Shown here piece by piece: positions 23,618 to 33,050 of a stretch of DNA of 64,000 bases. The position numbers and the translations under genes were made by a program. Where the stretch lies: assembly GCA_964482495.1 (NCBI GenBank), contig CAYZXS010000019.1:1-64000 (forward strand). Direction: 5' to 3'. The stretch is from J029 sp964482495 (GTDB lineage: Bacteria; Planctomycetota; UBA1135). Every line of letters begins with the position of its first letter. The first letter of the stretch is position 1. Under the pieces are notes generated by a model. It saw only the letters and a program-made list of their open reading frames with translations, searched no databases and was not told the DNA's origin.

Positions 23618-25894
23618 ATGCGCTCCCCGCTCCGACCCCTCTGCGCGTCGCTGCTCGCCATCGGGCTGAGCGGCTCCGGCGCTACCGCCCAGCACGACCC
23701 CTGGTCGCTGGTGGTCCTGCCGGACACCCAGTACTACTCGCGCTCCCACCCCTGGCTCTTCGACGTCCAGACCCAGTGGATCGCCGACAACGCCGCGGCG
23801 CTGAACATCCGGTACCTGCTGCACGAGGGGGACATCACCAACGACAACAACTTCACCCAGTGGGCCAACGCCTCGGCGTCGATGGCGATCCTGGACAACG
23901 CCGGCGTGCCCTACGCCCTCGCGCCCGGCAACCACGACTACGGGCCGAGCGGCAACGGCTCGAACCGCAACACCTTCCTGCACACCTACTTCCCGATGTC
24001 GCGCGTCGCCGCGGTCTCGGGTTTCGGCGGCTCCTTCGATCCGGTGCGGGTCGACAACACCTGGCACGAGTTCCACGCCTGGGGTCGCGACTGGCTGATC
24101 CTGGCGCTGGAGTTCGGGCCGCGCGACGCCGTGCTGGCCTGGGCCGACCAGGTCATCCGCGACCACCCGGCCCATCAGGTGCTCGTGGTGACGCACAACT
24201 ACACCTCGACCCAAGGGGTGCGCATGGACCACGTCCACCGCCCCGACCTCGGCGGCGGACCGCATGGCTACGGCATGGCCAACCTGCCCGAGGGCGTGAA
24301 CGACGCCGAGGAGATGTGGCGGAAGCTGCTGGCCCGCCACGCCAACGTCAGCATGGTCTTCAGCGGCCACCTCGGCGGCTTCGGCAACCGCCAGCAGGTG
24401 CTCGGCGATGACGGCAACACCGTCACCGAGATGCTGTCGGACTACCAGAACCGGCCCTTCGGCGGCGAGGGCTACCTGCGCATCCTGGAGTTCCAGCCCG
24501 ACGGCCGCACCGTGAAGGTCCGTACCTACTCGCCCTGGCTGGACACCCACCTCGAAGGCGGCCTCGACCGCTTCGAGATCGTGCCGCTCGACGGCCACGG
24601 CCTCGGCGGCACGCCGTCTGCCCGCTTCCGATGGGACGGCCCTGGCAACGGCGCCACGGCCACGGTCGACGGCCAGTCCGGCGGCTGGGCGTTGTTCCGG
24701 CAGAAGGAGGGCCGCCTAGGCCCCTCCGTCGGCGGCGTCGGCGCCGTGCTGGCCGACGGCGTGATGATCGCAACGGTGTCGGAGAACGGCCGCGATCACG
24801 GCGGCGGCCGCTTCTGGGCCACCGCCGAGGTGACCCAACGCAACGGCTTCATCCTCTACCCCGACCTGAGCATCACGACCTGCCGGGCCGGCAGTGGAAC
24901 GGCGACGACCACGGAGCTGGTCAACATCGACGTCGCCGCCGCCTTCTTCCCCTTCGCCGGCGGCTGGACCGGCGGTCACGTCCGCACCGTGGCGACGCTG
25001 CCGCTCCGCGGCTACACCGTCAGCGGCTCGCCGGGCGTCTCGGTCGATCAGCTGAAGAACTGGAGCACCGGCCGCTACCGGATCCGCTTCCAGGGCACCG
25101 CGCCGGCCGCCCAAGGCATGTTGTTCGCCGTCGGCGGCGGCAACAGCGACAACGCCGTCACCGCCGCTCCCTTCGATGACCTGAGCGGCTGGGAGATCGC
25201 AGTGCGCGACGGCGGCGCCGACCTGAACGACTTCGAGCAGGCGCCGTTCAGCTTCCTGTTCCTGCCTTGGGGGACCAGCGGCCTGATCGGCGGCCACGTC
25301 GCCGCCGACGGCAGCCTGGTCACCTCGGCCGGCGGCTTCAGCCTGAGCCGCCAGTCGGCGGGCAGCTATCTGCTCCAGATCAACGGCGCCGGACCGGCCG
25401 ACGGCAGCCTGATGCTCACCGCCGCCGGCCGCGAGTCCGGCCTACCCGACGACACCCTGCTCAGCTACCAAGCCTCCAACGGCGGCTTCCTGATCGAGAG
25501 CCGCGACCTGCCCGACCTCGCGCTGGCCGACGCCGCCTTCGTCTTCGCCTTCGTGCCCGATGACGGCGGATTGGCGGTTCAGCCCGTCTTGGAAGTGAGC
25601 GAGCTCCGCGCCGGCGGCGACGCCAGGATCGAGGCCAGCCACTTCACGCCGGGTGCTCCGGTCGTCGTCGGCGCCTCCTTCTCCGGCGGTCCGACCCTGC
25701 GCACGCCGCGCGCGGGCATCCTCCACCTCGAACAGCCGCTCGCCCAACTCGTCGTCGTGACCGCGGACTCCGCGGGACGCGCGGAATTCCTCCAGCCAGT
25801 CCCCCCTTCCTCCAGAGGCAAGGCGGTCTGGTTCCAGGCCTACGACCCGGCCGCCAACCGGCTTAGCAACGCCTTCTCCCGCACCCTCCGCTGA
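23618..25894 (+). CDS. Secreted calcineurin-like metallophosphoesterase
   Basis: The 758-residue protein has a signal peptide (MRSPLRPLCASLLAIGLSGS, ending GATAQ) and all metallophosphoesterase motifs in order: LPDTQYY (Asp36), HEGDITND, PGNHDYG, VTHNYTS and SGHLGG. A phosphomonoesterase or phosphodiesterase role outside the cytoplasm follows from the family; the substrate is unknown. After the catalytic domain (to about 330) come beta-rich regions and a C-terminal domain of about 90 residues ending GKAVWFQAYDPAANRLSNAF. That ending resembles the end of the cytochrome's C-terminal part at 51230-52018. The ATG follows TGGAGGGGAG, a good ribosome-binding site. It is 7 bases upstream of the alpha-mannosidase gene. 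Confidence 0.88.
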   Translation: MRSPLRPLCASLLAIGLSGSGATAQHDPWSLVVLPDTQYYSRSHPWLFDVQTQWIADNAAALNIRYLLHEGDITNDNNFTQWANASASMAILDNAGVPYALAPGNHDYGPSGNGSNRNTFLHTYFPMSRVAAVSGFGGSFDPVRVDNTWHEFHAWGRDWLILALEFGPRDAVLAWADQVIRDHPAHQVLVVTHNYTSTQGVRMDHVHRPDLGGGPHGYGMANLPEGVNDAEEMWRKLLARHANVSMVFSGHLGGFGNRQQVLGDDGNTVTEMLSDYQNRPFGGEGYLRILEFQPDGRTVKVRTYSPWLDTHLEGGLDRFEIVPLDGHGLGGTPSARFRWDGPGNGATATVDGQSGGWALFRQKEGRLGPSVGGVGAVLADGVMIATVSENGRDHGGGRFWATAEVTQRNGFILYPDLSITTCRAGSGTATTTELVNIDVAAAFFPFAGGWTGGHVRTVATLPLRGYTVSGSPGVSVDQLKNWSTGRYRIRFQGTAPAAQGMLFAVGGGNSDNAVTAAPFDDLSGWEIAVRDGGADLNDFEQAPFSFLFLPWGTSGLIGGHVAADGSLVTSAGGFSLSRQSAGSYLLQINGAGPADGSLMLTAAGRESGLPDDTLLSYQASNGGFLIESRDLPDLALADAAFVFAFVPDDGGLAVQPVLEVSELRAGGDARIEASHFTPGAPVVVGASFSGGPTLRTPRAGILHLEQPLAQLVVVTADSAGRAEFLQPVPPSSRGKAVWFQAYDPAANRLSNAFSRTLR

Positions 25895-25901
25895 CCCAGC
25901 C

Positions 25902-28496
25902 ATGCTCTCCGCCCTGCTCGCCTTCGCCGCCCTGCCCCAGGCAGCCCCCGACCCCGGCGTCAGCTCGACCATCAAGAAGATCTACGTCGTCGAGATGTCC
26001 CACACCGACGTCGGCTTCACCGACCCGCCGACCGTCGTCGCCCAGGAGGTGCACGACAACCTGGTCGAGGCGCTGCGGCTGGCCGACCTCCGGTCGGAGT
26101 TCCGCTGGACCCTGGAGACCGGCTTCCAGCTCGAGCAATTCGACCGCTTGGCCAGCGCCGCCGACAAGGCGCGGCTGAAGAACCGCTTCGCCCAGCGCCG
26201 CTTCGTGCTCGGCGCCGGCTACGTCGGCCCGCACTCGGGCATCTGGACCGAGGAGCTGCTGAACCGCTTTGCCCACCCCTCCGGCCAGCTCGCCCTGGAG
26301 TACGGCGCCCGCATGAACGCCGCCCTGCTCGACGACGTCCCCGGCTACACCCTGGCCATGCCGCGGGCGCTGGCCCGCTCCGGCGTCGAGTACCTGCTGC
26401 TCGGCCCCAACGACTTCGTCGGCGGCAAGCCCGCCATCCCGCTCGGCGACACCCCCTTCTGGTGGCAGGGGCGCGACGGCAGCCGGGTGCTCGCCTGGCA
26501 GACCTACGACTCCTACATCGAGGGCTTCTTCGCCTGGGGCTTCAATAACGTCAACCAGGCCTACAACAAGCTCTCGACGATCCTGCCCGAGTACGAGGCC
26601 GCCGGCTACCCCTACGACGCCCTGCTCGTCATGCGAGGCGCCGACAACACCGCGCCCAGCCTGACCATGGCCAACCTGGCCCGGGATTGGAACGCCCGCT
26701 ACGACAACCCGAAGTTCGTCCTGGCGACGCCGGACGAGTTCTTCGAACACCTGCTGCAGAGCTACGGCGACGTCTTCCCGGTCTACGAGGGCGACGCCGC
26801 CGGCCTGTGGGAGAACGGCAGCCAGGTCACGCCCGCCACCCAGTCCTCGTTGCGGCGCCGCCTGGCGGCGCTGCCCGACGTCGAGGCGCTGCAGACGATC
26901 AGCCACGCCGCCGGCGGCCGCAGCTATCCCTTCGGCGCGCTGCAGCAGGCCTGGCGCGGCTGCATGCTCTACCTGGAGCACTCCGGCGGCGGCGGCGGCT
27001 GGCCGGGCCTGATGACCCTGGCCGAGGTCAACCAGCAGAACGAGGAATTCGTCGCCCTGACCCAGGCGGTCGAGGACCGGGTCGACGGCCTGCGCGCGCG
27101 CGGCCTGAAGCACCTCGGCCCGCTGCAGGTCCCCGCCGGCGAGGGCGGCCTGGTGGCCTTCAACCCGCTCGGCGGCGACTACGACGGCGTGCTCGAGGTC
27201 GACTGCGGCGGCCCGCAGCCGGCCGACCTGGCCGTGGTCGACCCGGAGACCGGGGCCTCGCTGCCCTTCCGCTGGACCGCGGCCGACCGCTCGGCGCTGG
27301 CCTTCCGCGCCGCGATCCCGGCCAACGGCTGGCGCCGCTGGCAGCTCGGGAGCGGGGGCAGCGCCCCGGCGCCGCCCGCCTGGAACCCCGGCGCGACCCT
27401 GCAGGCCGGCGGCAAGAGCCTGCAGCTCGATCCGGCCACCGGCGTCGCCCTGAGCTTGGTGGACGCCGCCGGCGGCGAGTGGATCGACGGCGCCTCGGCG
27501 CACCGCTTCGGCGGCGTCGAGCACGCCTACCACATGGCCGTGTTCTGGGGCGTCTTCCACCCCTTCCAGCCCAGCCCGGTGACGGTGCTGGTCGAGGACC
27601 CGGGCCCCGTCTACCAGCGCGCCCGGGTCTACGGCCCCAGCGGGGTGCTGCTGCAGGAGTACCGCCTGCACGAGCACCAGGACTTGCTCGAGGTCATCGG
27701 AACGGTCCACCGCGACCGCCTACCCTTCGTGCCCCTCGACAAGCACAGCGAGCACTTCGCCATGACCTTCCCCTTCGCGCTGCAGACGCCGACGGCGCTG
27801 CGCGCGGACGGCCCCGGCGGCTTCTACACGCCGGGGGTCGACAGCCTGCCCGGCGCGGCGGCGCGCGCGATCCCGCTGGCGACCGGGGCGGTGCTGACCG
27901 GCGCCGGCGGCCGCTGGGCCTCGATCGTGCCGCGGGACTCGCCGCTCCTGCACCTCGGCGAGATGGAGGGCGCCCCTGGCGCCGACCCCGAGACCGACGA
28001 GAACGCGCTGACCACCAAGATGGTCCAGCACATCGATCAGACCGAGGTCATCGGCGGCGCCATCCGGGACTTCCCGGACGAGCCCGGCATGCCCAATGAA
28101 GTGCCGCAGCACAGCCTGCTGCGCTTCGGCGAGGCCGGCATCGAGCCGCCCGGCCGCGGCCAGCTGCGCCACGACTTCGCGCCGCCGCTGACGGCCTGGG
28201 TCGAGGCCGGCGCCGCGACGACGCCGCAGCCGCCGAGCGGCCGCTACTTCCGGCTGATCGGCGAGGTCCGGGCGGTGGCCTTCAAGCGCACCGAGGCCGA
28301 CGACGGCTACCTGCTGCGGCTGCGGGCGTCCCCCGACGCCCGCGTGGCGGCGCTGCTGCGCCTGCCCTGGAACCCGCGCGAGGCCTGGTCGGCCGACCTG
28401 CTCGAGCGGCCCGAGCTCAGCCTGGTGGTCCAGGGTGACCAGGTGGTGGTCCCGGTCACCCCGAACGAGACGATCACGGTGCTGCTGCCCGACTGA
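25902..28496 (+). CDS. Secreted GH38-like alpha-mannosidase (DUF5054-type)
   Basis: The 864-residue product has a short signal peptide (MLSALLAFAALPQAA) and an N-terminal GH38-type domain. The strand IYVVEMSHTDVGFTD supplies the zinc-binding His34/Asp36 pair of the family. FRWTLETGFQLEQF and YVGPHSGIWTEELL follow, and the domain continues to a typical DTPFWWQGRDGSRVLAWQT segment. Large beta-sandwich regions complete it, as in GH38 enzymes. It probably cleaves alpha-mannosides in the periplasm or outside the cell. Position directly behind the phosphoesterase and downstream of an OprB porin supports a glycan-degrading transcription unit. It converges on the BNR gene with 9 bases between the stops. 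Confidence 0.8.
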   Translation: MLSALLAFAALPQAAPDPGVSSTIKKIYVVEMSHTDVGFTDPPTVVAQEVHDNLVEALRLADLRSEFRWTLETGFQLEQFDRLASAADKARLKNRFAQRRFVLGAGYVGPHSGIWTEELLNRFAHPSGQLALEYGARMNAALLDDVPGYTLAMPRALARSGVEYLLLGPNDFVGGKPAIPLGDTPFWWQGRDGSRVLAWQTYDSYIEGFFAWGFNNVNQAYNKLSTILPEYEAAGYPYDALLVMRGADNTAPSLTMANLARDWNARYDNPKFVLATPDEFFEHLLQSYGDVFPVYEGDAAGLWENGSQVTPATQSSLRRRLAALPDVEALQTISHAAGGRSYPFGALQQAWRGCMLYLEHSGGGGGWPGLMTLAEVNQQNEEFVALTQAVEDRVDGLRARGLKHLGPLQVPAGEGGLVAFNPLGGDYDGVLEVDCGGPQPADLAVVDPETGASLPFRWTAADRSALAFRAAIPANGWRRWQLGSGGSAPAPPAWNPGATLQAGGKSLQLDPATGVALSLVDAAGGEWIDGASAHRFGGVEHAYHMAVFWGVFHPFQPSPVTVLVEDPGPVYQRARVYGPSGVLLQEYRLHEHQDLLEVIGTVHRDRLPFVPLDKHSEHFAMTFPFALQTPTALRADGPGGFYTPGVDSLPGAAARAIPLATGAVLTGAGGRWASIVPRDSPLLHLGEMEGAPGADPETDENALTTKMVQHIDQTEVIGGAIRDFPDEPGMPNEVPQHSLLRFGEAGIEPPGRGQLRHDFAPPLTAWVEAGAATTPQPPSGRYFRLIGEVRAVAFKRTEADDGYLLRLRASPDARVAALLRLPWNPREAWSADLLERPELSLVVQGDQVVVPVTPNETITVLLPD

Positions 28497-28505
28497 GCGG
28501 AGGGC

Positions 28506-30254
28506 TCAGGGCAGCGGCACGACGTCAGTGACGTAGCCGACGTTGCTGGTCGAGGTGAAGGCCACGCCGACGGCGTAGACCGTGCCCCCCAAGACCGGCA
28601 GGTTGAAGGTGGCCGTGGAGCCTGTGCCATTGGGCCCGATGGTGCCGGACAAGGGGCCCGGGATCAGCGACAGGCAGCGCTGGAACAGGGCGTCCTTGAC
28701 GATGCCGAGGTCGCGGCCGTCGGCCAGGAAGAAGGCGCCTTGCGCGTTCGACACCAGCACGCCGAAGCTCATGCCCCGATCGCGCCGCGGCCAGTCCTGG
28801 ATCGAGAAGCTGACCGGGCTGCCGGCGACGAAGAAATTGCCCACCGGCACCAGGGTCTGGGGCCGGAAGCCGCCGGCGTAGGGGTCGTTCTGCCCCAGAT
28901 CGTCGGCCATCCACCCGATCACGAAGTTGCCGTGGGCGGCGTCCCAGGCGACCGCCGGGTCGTCGATGTCGCTCTGGTTCATCGACACGCCGACCGGCTG
29001 GTACCAGGTCAGGCCAGAGTCCGGGCTCATGGCCGCGTCGACGAAGTGCGGGGTCATCGGCGGCGCTTCCCAGACGATCGCGGCCATGTCGTCGGGGCAG
29101 ATCAGCTGGATCGGCCGGGTGTCGGCGCCGAAGGAGACCTGCGAGTCCAGTAGCCCCCACGCCGGCGACGCCGAGCTGCAGACTTCGTCGATGCCGGTGC
29201 GGTCGTCCAGCCAGGCGGCGATGACGTTGCCGTTCTTGGCGATCGCCACGTCCGGGTAGTCGCAGTCGTCGAGGAAGGGCGTGTAGGTGCCGACGATGCC
29301 CGGACCGCTCCAGGTGACGCCGCCATCATTGGAGGTGTTGCCCATCAGCCGGTGGCCGCCGCCGCCGGCCAGGACCTCCATGAACAACACCGCCACCTGC
29401 GGCCCGCGGGCGTCGATCGCCACCTCGTCGTCGACGTCGATGCCCGGGAAGGTGGTGTCCATCTGTAGGTCCATCCAGGCGAAGCCGCCGGCCGCCGGGT
29501 CGTAGCAGCTGGTGTAGCAGTTGTCGTCGATGCCGTTCTGGAAGTCGTCGTGCCAGACGCCGTAGATGCGGCCGCTGTCGACCACGAGGTCCATGAAGTC
29601 GACGTCGGCGACGAAGCCGTGGTTGCTGAAGGGCAGCGCCACCGGCAGCCAGGTCGCCCCGCTGTTGGTCGAGTAGTTCAGGTAGAGCTCCTCGTTCCAC
29701 GGCGGCGGCGTGAAGTCGTTCTCGACCATCATCAGGATGGCGATGAGGTCGTCGTGGGGGTTGGTCGGGTTCCTCTGGTCGACGCCCATGCGGATCTCCT
29801 TGACGTCGCACAGGCCAGGCGGGAGGCCCTTGTCCACCCACGTGTCGGCGGGGTTGAAGGTCGAGCCGCCGCTCAGGGAGCTCTGGAACCAGACGTCGCG
29901 GTCGCCGGTCGGGATCGCCAATCGCGGGTCGGTCCAGGCGACGTAGACGCTGCCGGCGGCCACCGCTACCGAGCTGTCGTAGAGGTTCTTCCAGACGTTG
30001 GGGGTGGTGCCGTCGTCGACCGGCACCGGCGCGCTCCAGGCGACGCCGCGGCCGTCCGAGGTCGCGCACTCGATGGCGAAGCCGCCGGTGGCGGAGTCGA
30101 ACCAGGCCATGGCGGCGAGGTCCTGGTCGCAGGCCACCGAGGGGCCGTAGGCGTAACCCGCGGGGTTGGCCACGAGTCCGGATGTCCGGGGGGACTGGGC
30201 GGCCGCGGCGGCCGCGAGGATCAAGAACGGGATCAGGGTCGCGGAAGGGCGCAT
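28506..30254 (-). CDS. Secreted BNR/exo-alpha-sialidase-like propeller protein
   Basis: The 582-residue protein starts with a signal peptide (MRPSATLIPFLILAAAAAAQ). It shows repeated propeller strands of sialidase-like type, for example VAWTDPRLAIPTGDRDVWFQ, LYLNYSTNSGATWLPV, MGNTSNDGGVTWSGPG and MSPDSGLTWYQPVGV. No sialidase active-site Arg triad can be assigned by eye, so enzymatic function is uncertain. The C-terminus (SGTIGPNGTGSTATFNLPVL, GGTVYAVGVAF) belongs to a beta-sandwich class common at the end of secreted planctomycete proteins. The start at ATG 30254 is set by the signal peptide; the open frame upstream is arginine-rich and not leader-like. Confidence 0.78.
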   Translation of the reverse strand: MRPSATLIPFLILAAAAAAQSPRTSGLVANPAGYAYGPSVACDQDLAAMAWFDSATGGFAIECATSDGRGVAWSAPVPVDDGTTPNVWKNLYDSSVAVAAGSVYVAWTDPRLAIPTGDRDVWFQSSLSGGSTFNPADTWVDKGLPPGLCDVKEIRMGVDQRNPTNPHDDLIAILMMVENDFTPPPWNEELYLNYSTNSGATWLPVALPFSNHGFVADVDFMDLVVDSGRIYGVWHDDFQNGIDDNCYTSCYDPAAGGFAWMDLQMDTTFPGIDVDDEVAIDARGPQVAVLFMEVLAGGGGHRLMGNTSNDGGVTWSGPGIVGTYTPFLDDCDYPDVAIAKNGNVIAAWLDDRTGIDEVCSSASPAWGLLDSQVSFGADTRPIQLICPDDMAAIVWEAPPMTPHFVDAAMSPDSGLTWYQPVGVSMNQSDIDDPAVAWDAAHGNFVIGWMADDLGQNDPYAGGFRPQTLVPVGNFFVAGSPVSFSIQDWPRRDRGMSFGVLVSNAQGAFFLADGRDLGIVKDALFQRCLSLIPGPLSGTIGPNGTGSTATFNLPVLGGTVYAVGVAFTSTSNVGYVTDVVPLP

Positions 30255-30329
30255 GTCTTTTCTCCGGTGGTGGCGGAGCGGCGCCGGGTTTCCTGGGGTT
30301 TCGCGTCGCTGATGAAGACGACCCCGAAG

Positions 30330-30354
30330 TCCGCCCGCGGGCGGAGCGCTTTTT
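30330..30354 (+). terminator. Palindrome followed by a T-run
   Basis: TCCGCCCGCGGGCGGA is a perfect 16-base palindrome (6-bp stem, CGCG loop) followed within four bases by TTTTT, an intrinsic-terminator layout on the + strand. It sits between two divergent starts (30254 and 30414), where termination would be unexpected, so it may be an attenuator or an operator. Confidence 0.35.
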
Positions 30355-30413
30355 CCCCTAGAATCAGGGCGCCTGCCCTGGGCGCTCCTTTGACACTGGC
30401 CGCCGCTGAATCG

Positions 30414-31733
30414 ATGCACTGCTCGCTGGTCTTATTGCTCCTCTGCACCCCCGCGCTGCCCTCCCCCGCCGTCCCGGCGCAGCAGCCCGACCTGCACCAA
30501 GAGCTGACGGCGCTCGTCGATCTGCCGACGCCGGCCGCGCGCCGCGCCCGCGCCAAGGAGCTCGCAAAGCTCCGGGAGGTCGAGCTGGAGCAGTGGCGGG
30601 AGGCCATGCGCGACTTCGGCGCCTTCGGGGAGGTCCGGCCCGGCCTCTCCACCCACCGGGCCCAGCTACAGGTCGGTGACGAGGCCGAGGACACCGAGCT
30701 GGCGGTCTTCCTGCCCAGCCAGTACGACCCGGCCCAGCCGGCGCCGGCGATGCTGCTCCTGCACGGCGCCGGCGGCGACGGCGCCGGCATGATCGCCGCC
30801 TGGCGCGCCTTCGCCGACGACTCCGGCATGCTGCTGCTCGCCCCCACCGACCGGGTCGGCAGCGGCGGCTACACCTTCCAGGAGCGCGAGCGCCTGGCCG
30901 CGCTGGCGGCGCTGCGATGGCTCCGGCGCCGCTACAACGTCGACGAGGACCGGATCCACCTGAGCGGCATCAGCCGCGGCGCCCACCTCGGCTGGGACCT
31001 GGCGCTGCGCTACCCGGACCGCTGGGCCACCTTCAGCCCGATGATCGGCGGGCCGTCGATCACTCTCGCCGAAGGACGGAACAACCTGCGCTTCGTCGAG
31101 AACCTGGTCCCGGTGCCGGTCCGCTGCCTGCAAGGGGCAGAGGACGACCCGCGGCTGCTCCGCAACCAGAGGCTGGCCTTCGAGCGGCTGCACCGCGCCG
31201 GCGCCCGCGACGCCGTGCACCAGGTCTTCCCCGACCTCGGCCACGCCTTCCGGATGGAGGCGGTGCCGTGGCAGGACTTCCTGCTCGACCACGCCCGCGA
31301 CCCCGACCCTAGCCGGGTCGAGCACCGCTGCGTCCGCGAGGCCGAGAGCCGCAGCGCCTGGCTGGAGATCACCCGCTTCGAGCGCACGGTGAAGGAGGAC
31401 TTCAAGCCCAAGGTCGACGCCAAGCGCTGGAACGCCGCCGGCGACGAGACCGCCCGGCTGCGCTTGATCCAGGAGCAGGCCGACGCGCACACCGCCCGGA
31501 TAACGGTAGAGCGCACCGGTCGCGGGGCCTACCGCGCCGAGGGACAGGGGGTGAAGAAGTTCCGGCTCCTGCTGAGCCCGGAGCACATCGGCGAGGACGG
31601 CCGGGTCAGCGTCAGCTTCGGCGGCAAGACCAAGAAGCTGAAGCCGAAGCCCTCCAAGCTGCTGCTGCTGGAGGAGTTCGCGGAGCGCTTCGACCGCGGC
31701 TTCCTGCCGGTCGCGGCGGTCGAGATCGGCTGA
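30414..31733 (+). CDS. Secreted alpha/beta-hydrolase (esterase/PHB-depolymerase-like)
   Basis: The 439-residue product has a signal peptide (MHCSLVLLLLCTPALPSPAV) and an alpha/beta-hydrolase domain: oxyanion loop LLLHGAGGDG, nucleophile Ser187 in GISRGAHLG and catalytic His in FPDLGHAFRM. This layout matches secreted esterases and feruloyl-esterase or PHB-depolymerase-like enzymes. A C-terminal region of about 120 residues (FERTVKEDFKPKVDAKRW; FGGKTKKLKPKPSKLLLLEE) probably forms a small beta domain seen in other predicted peptidase/esterase hybrids. The first 70 residues after the leader are helical and charged. Its stop faces the convergent gene at 31782. Confidence 0.8.
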   Translation: MHCSLVLLLLCTPALPSPAVPAQQPDLHQELTALVDLPTPAARRARAKELAKLREVELEQWREAMRDFGAFGEVRPGLSTHRAQLQVGDEAEDTELAVFLPSQYDPAQPAPAMLLLHGAGGDGAGMIAAWRAFADDSGMLLLAPTDRVGSGGYTFQERERLAALAALRWLRRRYNVDEDRIHLSGISRGAHLGWDLALRYPDRWATFSPMIGGPSITLAEGRNNLRFVENLVPVPVRCLQGAEDDPRLLRNQRLAFERLHRAGARDAVHQVFPDLGHAFRMEAVPWQDFLLDHARDPDPSRVEHRCVREAESRSAWLEITRFERTVKEDFKPKVDAKRWNAAGDETARLRLIQEQADAHTARITVERTGRGAYRAEGQGVKKFRLLLSPEHIGEDGRVSVSFGGKTKKLKPKPSKLLLLEEFAERFDRGFLPVAAVEIG

Positions 31734-31781
31734 GACGGCCCGGATCGATCGCGGGGCCGGGTTCCGCCCCAAGACCCGGAC

Positions 31782-32987
31782 TCAGGGATTGGGCTTGTGG
31801 CGGGCGCGGTACCAGTCCAGCCAAGCCTGCGGCGTCCGCTCTCCCTCCTCCCCAGTGAGCCGCGCCAGCGCCCTGACCAGGCTCTCGGTGACGGCCGGCT
31901 TGAGCTTGGTGACCTTGATCACCGAGGTGTGCTCGAAGCGGTCGTCGTCCGGAGTCACGGCGTAAGGCACACCGGAGTTGCAAGGGCCCCCTCGCGCCAC
32001 CGCCAGCAGCGGACTGCTCGGGCTCTTGGTGTCCTTGACAACCTGCACGTCCTTGCCGGCCAGCTCGAAGCGGCGTCCGGTTCGCACCTCGTGAGCGCTC
32101 AGCGCGAAGGCCAGGAAGTCGACGGCGCGGTCGCCGCCGTGGGAGGCCAGCTGCTCGGCGGCGGCGATGCGCTCGCGCTCCTTGCCGCGGGTGACGGCCA
32201 TGAACCAGAAGGAGTCGGCGACGTCGCCCCAGGAGCGGAAGGCGGCCCAGCCGTAGGCGTCGCGCACCGCCGGGTGCGGCTCGCGCAAGGAACGGTCGAG
32301 CAGGAAGACCAGGCGCAGCCGGTCGGCGTCGGTCTGTTTGCCCTCGGCCAGCGCGGTGGCGCGGCGGACGTCCGCCCGCCGATGATCGCGGCCGTCGGCG
32401 AGGTCGGAGCTGCGCAGCCGGCGCAGGGTCGAGGTGTCGCTGTAGACCGGCAGCTCGTCCACCAGCGCTCCGGTCAGCAGGTGCACCCGCGGGCCCTTCT
32501 CGCGCATGATCTGCTCCCAGAGCCACTCGGTCTGGTCCTCCCAGTCGACGTCGGAGGGCACCATGCGCAGCCGCGCGCCCCAGTGCTCGAGCGCGGCCAG
32601 GACCGCGATCAAACGTAGGCCGTCCTCAGGGCCGGTCCAGCGGGCCTTGGCGTACTCCGCCAGCTCGAGCAGCTCGCCGATGCGGCCGTCGGCCCGCAAC
32701 TCCTCGATTAGCTCCAGCGAGGCCTTGCCGGGCGCCTCATAGGCAGGGTCGAGCCAGTCGCGGCGGGCGCTGCTGCGCACGACCACGGCCACGGGGTCGG
32801 TCGGGGTCGACAGCACGCCGTAGGGGGTCTGGATCTCCAGCGCGCCGCGGTCAGGCTCCTCCGTCACCTCGATCCGCACCCCGGAGCGGGTGACCGCGAG
32901 CAGGACCGGGTCGACGGAGCCCGGCTCGGCCTCCTGGGCCAGCGGGGCCGGGGCGGCCAGGGAGAGGACGGCGGCGGCGAGCAACAT
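31782..32987 (-). CDS. Secreted helical hypothetical protein
   Basis: The 401-residue product has a signal peptide (MLLAAAVLSLAAPAPLAQEA). A short beta segment (VRIEVTEEPDRGALEIQTPY, GVLSTPTDPV) follows, then a mainly helical body of repeat-like pairs (SLELIEELRADGRIGELLEL; LRLVFLLDRSLREPHPAVRD). This suggests HEAT-like or TPR-like scaffolding, but no family can be assigned. The C-terminal part ends in an RLTGEEGERTPQAWLDWYRA helix, a pattern I associate with planctomycete HEAT-repeat proteins. It is 63 bases upstream of the end of the prolidase gene on the same strand and may be transcribed with it. Confidence 0.65.
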   Translation of the reverse strand: MLLAAAVLSLAAPAPLAQEAEPGSVDPVLLAVTRSGVRIEVTEEPDRGALEIQTPYGVLSTPTDPVAVVVRSSARRDWLDPAYEAPGKASLELIEELRADGRIGELLELAEYAKARWTGPEDGLRLIAVLAALEHWGARLRMVPSDVDWEDQTEWLWEQIMREKGPRVHLLTGALVDELPVYSDTSTLRRLRSSDLADGRDHRRADVRRATALAEGKQTDADRLRLVFLLDRSLREPHPAVRDAYGWAAFRSWGDVADSFWFMAVTRGKERERIAAAEQLASHGGDRAVDFLAFALSAHEVRTGRRFELAGKDVQVVKDTKSPSSPLLAVARGGPCNSGVPYAVTPDDDRFEHTSVIKVTKLKPAVTESLVRALARLTGEEGERTPQAWLDWYRARHKPNP

Positions 32988-33050
32988 GCCCCCAGCCTAG
33001 TCCGAAAACGGCGCCGGTGACACGGGACGACCGGGGGCCGCCCCGTGGCA

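Noticed and set aside
31757..31779. Bidirectional terminator between convergent genes
   Set aside because: CCGGGT/ACCCGG can pair but the stem is only 6 bp with an 11-base loop and no T-run; too common in this composition.
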